Below are positions 60,816 to 64,000 of a stretch of DNA of 64,000 nt, in pieces; position 1 is the first letter of the stretch, and every line of letters begins with the position of its first letter. The notes under the pieces are model-generated. The model was not told where the DNA came from and made no database searches. It worked only from the letters and a program-made list of their open reading frames with translations. A program made the position numbers and the translations under genes. Source of the DNA: Rhodospirillales bacterium (GTDB lineage Bacteria; Pseudomonadota; Alphaproteobacteria; Micavibrionales; Micavibrionaceae); the NCBI GenBank assembly GCA_023898785.1, contig CP060239.1, positions 1,860,001-1,924,000 of the forward strand, written 5' to 3'.

Positions 60816-61721
60816 ATGTTTACCGATATTCGATTATGGAACTGGATTGAGAAATTGCCTGAACGTTTCAGGCCGTATGTCTATCTGGCGCGGCTGGACC
60901 GTCCGATCGGGATTTGGCTTTTATTGCTGCCGGCCTTGTGGGGAATAACGTTGGCCGCTTCGCATTTGAGCGGTTTTAGCTTTAAAGTTTTGTGGTTGAT
61001 TTTCCTTTTTGCTCTGGGCGCTTCCGTGATGCGCGCAGCCGGATGTGTGGTTAATGATATTTGGGATCGGAAGCTGGATGCACAGGTCGATCGTACGCGC
61101 GTACGTCCCTTGGCCAGTGGCGAAGTGAGTGTGCAGCAAGCTCTTATTTTTCTGTTCGGGTTATTGATGGCCGGTTTTTGTATTCTTATTTTGATGAATG
61201 GCATAACCATTTTGCTGGGTTTACTGGCTGTTCCTCTGATCGTTATTTATCCGCTGATGAAGCGAGTGACGTTCTGGCCGCAGGCGGTTCTCGGGTTGAC
61301 GTTTAATTTCGGTGCGCTTATGGGCTGGGCGGCGGTGATGGATGGTTTAAGCGCGCAGGCGCTTTTATTGTATGTGGCGGCGTGTTTGTGGACGCTCGGC
61401 TATGATACGATTTATGCGCACCAGGATAAGGAGGATGATGCTCTCATCGGGGTGAAATCGACTGCGCTAAAATTTGGTGAGAACAGCAAGAAATGGGTGA
61501 GCGGGTTTTATGCGGTGATGCTGGTGTTTCTGGGATGGGGGTTTGCGCTGTCTTCGCTGAATGCGTTTGCACTTCCGGGGTTGGCGCTGATTGGTATGCA
61601 TTTGTTCTGGCAGATCGGGCGCTGGGATATGGATGATCCTGCGTGCTCTTTGGCCGTGTTTAAGTCCAACCGCGATTTAGGGTTGTTGGTCCTTGCCGTT
61701 ATTTTTGCCGGCGGATTTTAA
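60816..61721 (+). CDS. ubiA: 4-hydroxybenzoate polyprenyltransferase
   Basis: About 301 residues, integral membrane prenyltransferase of ubiquinone synthesis. First Asp motif NDIWD begins at residue 80 (NDIWDRKLDAQVDRTRVRPLASG), second motif YDTIYAHQDKEDD. The start is ATG 60816; the frame begins at a GTG 21 nt earlier. Its stop overlaps that of the convergent glutamate dehydrogenase (TTAA at 61718-61721). Confidence 0.95.
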   Translation: MFTDIRLWNWIEKLPERFRPYVYLARLDRPIGIWLLLLPALWGITLAASHLSGFSFKVLWLIFLFALGASVMRAAGCVVNDIWDRKLDAQVDRTRVRPLASGEVSVQQALIFLFGLLMAGFCILILMNGITILLGLLAVPLIVIYPLMKRVTFWPQAVLGLTFNFGALMGWAAVMDGLSAQALLLYVAACLWTLGYDTIYAHQDKEDDALIGVKSTALKFGENSKKWVSGFYAVMLVFLGWGFALSSLNAFALPGLALIGMHLFWQIGRWDMDDPACSLAVFKSNRDLGLLVLAVIFAGGF

Positions 61722-64000
61722 CAACCTGCCAGATTGCGCAGGCGCTGCTCTGCGATGATCAGCATCGGCAATTCAATCGTTCCGGCGCGGCGCAAGTCTG
61801 CGAAGAGCGGTGTGAGTTGCATGACTTTATGTGCGTGGTCATCCATCCATGTTTCTGCGGGTGTTTTGCCTTTGTTTGTTTTGTCCTTGGTGTCGATTAA
61901 GATACGTACAGTCAAGGCGGCTTGCGCGCCAAAGAGCTGGTCGACGAGGCCACGGACGGCTTCGGCTTGCCAATGATCGTCGGAAGGGAGGTAACGTGCT
62001 TGCTGGCGTAGCCAGTCCATGTGAAATTCTTCGCCGACTTCGAAATAAGTTCGGGCTGTTTTCAATAGATCGGTTTTTTGTTCGAGAGCAATGCGAATGA
62101 TGTCACATGCCGAGGATAGTACAGGCATGAGGGCAATTTGTTCGGCCAGGGCTTTGGGTAGACCGTCGCGCTGTCCTGCGGCAATGCGCATGTTGACGCT
62201 GGCTTTAAGATCATTGGTCAGGAGTTTACTGAGATTGCTGCTGAGATTTTTTATGCCTTCGCCAAAATCTTTAATCTCACGACCTATATCCAAATCATGC
62301 CCTAATCGGGTAAGGAACCAACTGATGGAGTGTTCTGAGAGAAGCGCCATTTCCCGCATGGCTTTGAGCTGGACTTCTGCCGGTACTTTATTATCGAGGG
62401 CTTCGACCTGATCCCAGAGCGCGCGCAGATTATATGCATCGCGTACGATGATATAGGCTTTGGCGATTTCGGCAGCGCTGGAGCCGGTTTTGTTCATTTT
62501 TTCTTTGAGGAAGGTTGGGCCCATACGGTTGACGAGCGAGTTGGCCATGGAGGTGGCGACAATCTCACGGGCCAGACGGTGGCGCTTGATTTCCTTGATG
62601 TATTTTTTTCGCAGATCGCCAGGGAAGTAATTGATAATCCAGTCTTCCATATCCACACTTTCAGGAATGTCGGAGGCCATCAGGTCCTGTGTGAAGGATA
62701 TTTTGGCGTAGGATACGAGTACTGCGAGTTCGGGGCGGGTCAGGCCTTTGCCGGCGCGTAGGCGCTGTTCGATTTTTTCTTCTTCGGGCAGACCTTCAAG
62801 GGCGCGGTTAAGGCCCTTTTCGCGTTCCAGGTCTTTCATGAATTCATCCTGAATTTGAAGATTTTCACGTGCTTGCAGTTCCGCCAAACTGATTGCTTGT
62901 GCTTGCTGGTAGTTATTGCGCAAGACCAGTCCGGCGACTTCATCGGTCATTTTTTCCAGCAGTTTATTACGGGCCTTTATGTCCATGTTGTGTGTTTTTC
63001 CGCCCATAACATCGGTCATCAGGATTTTGATGTTCACTTCGAGGTCAGAGGAGTTTACACCGCCGGAATTGTCTATAAAGTCGGTGTTCATTTTGCCGCC
63101 GTTTTCGCAAAACTCGATACGGCCCAGTTGTGTAACGCCGAGGTTGGCGCCTTCGCCAATGACTTTAGCGCGTAAATCAGGCGCATTAATGCGCAGGGCA
63201 TCACTTGCTTTATCGCCCACGTCGGCGTGGCTTTCTTTACTTGATTTGATATAGGTGCCGATGCCTCCGAACCAGAGCAGGTCGGTGCGGGCTTTAAGCA
63301 TGGCGCGCATTAATTCACCCGGGGTAACTTTTTCTTTTGAAATATCGAAACGTTTTTGAATTTCAGGTGTGAGCGTGAGCGTTTTTTCTGAACGTTCGAA
63401 GATACGGCCGCCGGCGGAGAGTTTTTTGGTGTCGTAATCACCCCATCCTTTTACGCCATCAAACAAACGTTTACGTTCGTCCCAGCTTGTAGCCGGATCA
63501 GGGTTGGGGTCGCAGAAAATGTGCAGGTGGTTAAACGCGCCGATCAGGCGGATATGTTTGGATAGCAGCATGCCGTTACCAAAGACATCGCCCCCCATGT
63601 CACCGACGCCGACAACATCGAAATCCTGGGTTTGGGTGTCGTGATTAAGTTGGCGGAAATGCAGTTTAACCGATTCCCAGGCACCACGGGCGGTAATGCC
63701 CATTTTCTTGTGGTCGTATCCGGCAGAGCCGCCGGAGGCGAAAGCGTCGTCGAGCCAAAAGCCGTATTCGCGGGCGATGCCGTTTGCGATGTCGGAAAAG
63801 CTGGCGGTGCCTTTATCGGCGGCGACGACCAGATATGGATCATCATCGTCACGGCGCAGGACATCTTTCGGCGGAATTATAAGGTTGCCTTTGCGGTTGT
63901 CGGTAAGGTCGAGCAGGCCACGAATGAAGGTTTTGTAGCACTCTATGCCTTCTTTCATGAATTCTTCGCGGCTGTGGGTTGGTTGTTTGACAACGAAGCC
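61718..64000 (-). CDS. NAD-specific glutamate dehydrogenase, 180-kDa type (partial)
   Basis: The C-terminal 760 residues of the large GDH; the N-terminal part lies beyond the right edge, and the frame stays open there with GFVVKQPTHSREEF before the first internal Met. Visible: the catalytic domain (YLVVAADKGTASFSDIANGIAREYGFWLDDAFASGGSAGYDHKKMGITARGAWE, VGDMGGDVFGNGMLLS, HIFCDPNPD) and the helical C-terminal domain of this class (LTRPELAVLVSYAKI). It deaminates glutamate to 2-oxoglutarate and ammonia with NAD. With putA it would complete proline-to-2-oxoglutarate catabolism. Full-length relatives are about 1600 residues. Confidence 0.94.
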   Translation of the reverse strand, partial: GFVVKQPTHSREEFMKEGIECYKTFIRGLLDLTDNRKGNLIIPPKDVLRRDDDDPYLVVAADKGTASFSDIANGIAREYGFWLDDAFASGGSAGYDHKKMGITARGAWESVKLHFRQLNHDTQTQDFDVVGVGDMGGDVFGNGMLLSKHIRLIGAFNHLHIFCDPNPDPATSWDERKRLFDGVKGWGDYDTKKLSAGGRIFERSEKTLTLTPEIQKRFDISKEKVTPGELMRAMLKARTDLLWFGGIGTYIKSSKESHADVGDKASDALRINAPDLRAKVIGEGANLGVTQLGRIEFCENGGKMNTDFIDNSGGVNSSDLEVNIKILMTDVMGGKTHNMDIKARNKLLEKMTDEVAGLVLRNNYQQAQAISLAELQARENLQIQDEFMKDLEREKGLNRALEGLPEEEKIEQRLRAGKGLTRPELAVLVSYAKISFTQDLMASDIPESVDMEDWIINYFPGDLRKKYIKEIKRHRLAREIVATSMANSLVNRMGPTFLKEKMNKTGSSAAEIAKAYIIVRDAYNLRALWDQVEALDNKVPAEVQLKAMREMALLSEHSISWFLTRLGHDLDIGREIKDFGEGIKNLSSNLSKLLTNDLKASVNMRIAAGQRDGLPKALAEQIALMPVLSSACDIIRIALEQKTDLLKTARTYFEVGEEFHMDWLRQQARYLPSDDHWQAEAVRGLVDQLFGAQAALTVRILIDTKDKTNKGKTPAETWMDDHAHKVMQLTPLFADLRRAGTIELPMLIIAEQRLRNLAGC

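Noticed and set aside
1..64000. CRISPR arrays, rRNA, tRNA and replication origin
   Set aside because: No regularly spaced repeats, rRNA signatures, cloverleaf-forming intergenic segments or DnaA-box clusters were seen by eye; spacers between genes are too short for most of these.

Overview
The window is a stretch of a compact alphaproteobacterial chromosome. Supporting evidence is the aa3 cytochrome c oxidase cluster (ctaC-ctaD-ctaB-coxF-ctaG-ctaE-DUF983-SURF1), the pheA/cytochrome c pair, an ESY-type ACT motif in PheA, a 180-kDa-type NAD-glutamate dehydrogenase, an IalB-family protein and an LptF/LptG pair divergent from pepA. Three tandem DotA/TraY-like genes and the moderate G+C would fit a Micavibrio-like or other early-branching alphaproteobacterium, but that placement is tentative. 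There are no rRNA genes, recognisable tRNAs or CRISPR arrays, and no gene-free stretch longer than about 300 bases.

Layout. 1-9.6 kb is housekeeping: pheA and a membrane-anchored cytochrome c; a pepA / KamA-like radical SAM / holC operon divergent from lptF-lptG; then mlaA-mlaC (outer-membrane lipid asymmetry). 9.6-18.3 kb is a co-directional array of three paralogous 927-1008 aa DotA/TraY-like membrane proteins, with no other Dot/Icm gene in view. 18.5-24.9 kb holds ettA, a self-regulating-looking TetR gene with the DNA repair gene tag, and a TerD-like / Ca2+:cation antiporter / TerD cluster. 25-27.4 kb is a degenerate SNase-like membrane protein whose 3' end has been replaced by an intact IS3-family element that is visibly richer in G+C. 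27.5-36 kb holds xseA, putA, purD, tadA, rluB-rsmD and uppP. 36-43 kb holds small membrane proteins, a YceI protein and a cytochrome b561-YceI fusion, a GST, an SDR-type protein and a PAS histidine kinase. 42.8-52.3 kb holds a thiol-redox pair (redoxin, ScsB/DsbD-like), acetoacetyl-CoA synthetase, an aminotransferase, a TrmH-type methyltransferase, an IalB-like protein and an M23 peptidase. 52.3-60 kb is the cytochrome oxidase cluster. 60-64 kb holds rsmE, ubiA and the 3' part of the NAD-glutamate dehydrogenase, which runs off the right edge.

The most distinctive signals are: (1) the orphan DotA-like triplet; (2) four identical copies of the 14-bp palindrome ACCGACCGGTCGGT, one placed exactly between the -35 and -10 boxes of the TetR gene, one in front of tag, and two inside coding sequence (tag and the KamA-like gene), both read in the TDRSV frame; (3) a Na+/Ca2+-exchanger-type antiporter sandwiched between two TerD-family genes, one of which carries a (TA)8 tract in its coding sequence; (4) an IS3 insertion whose removal restores a plausible C-terminus to the gene it interrupts. 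Start codons were re-chosen from Shine-Dalgarno (SD) sequences, family alignments from memory, or overlaps for many genes; each entry says where.
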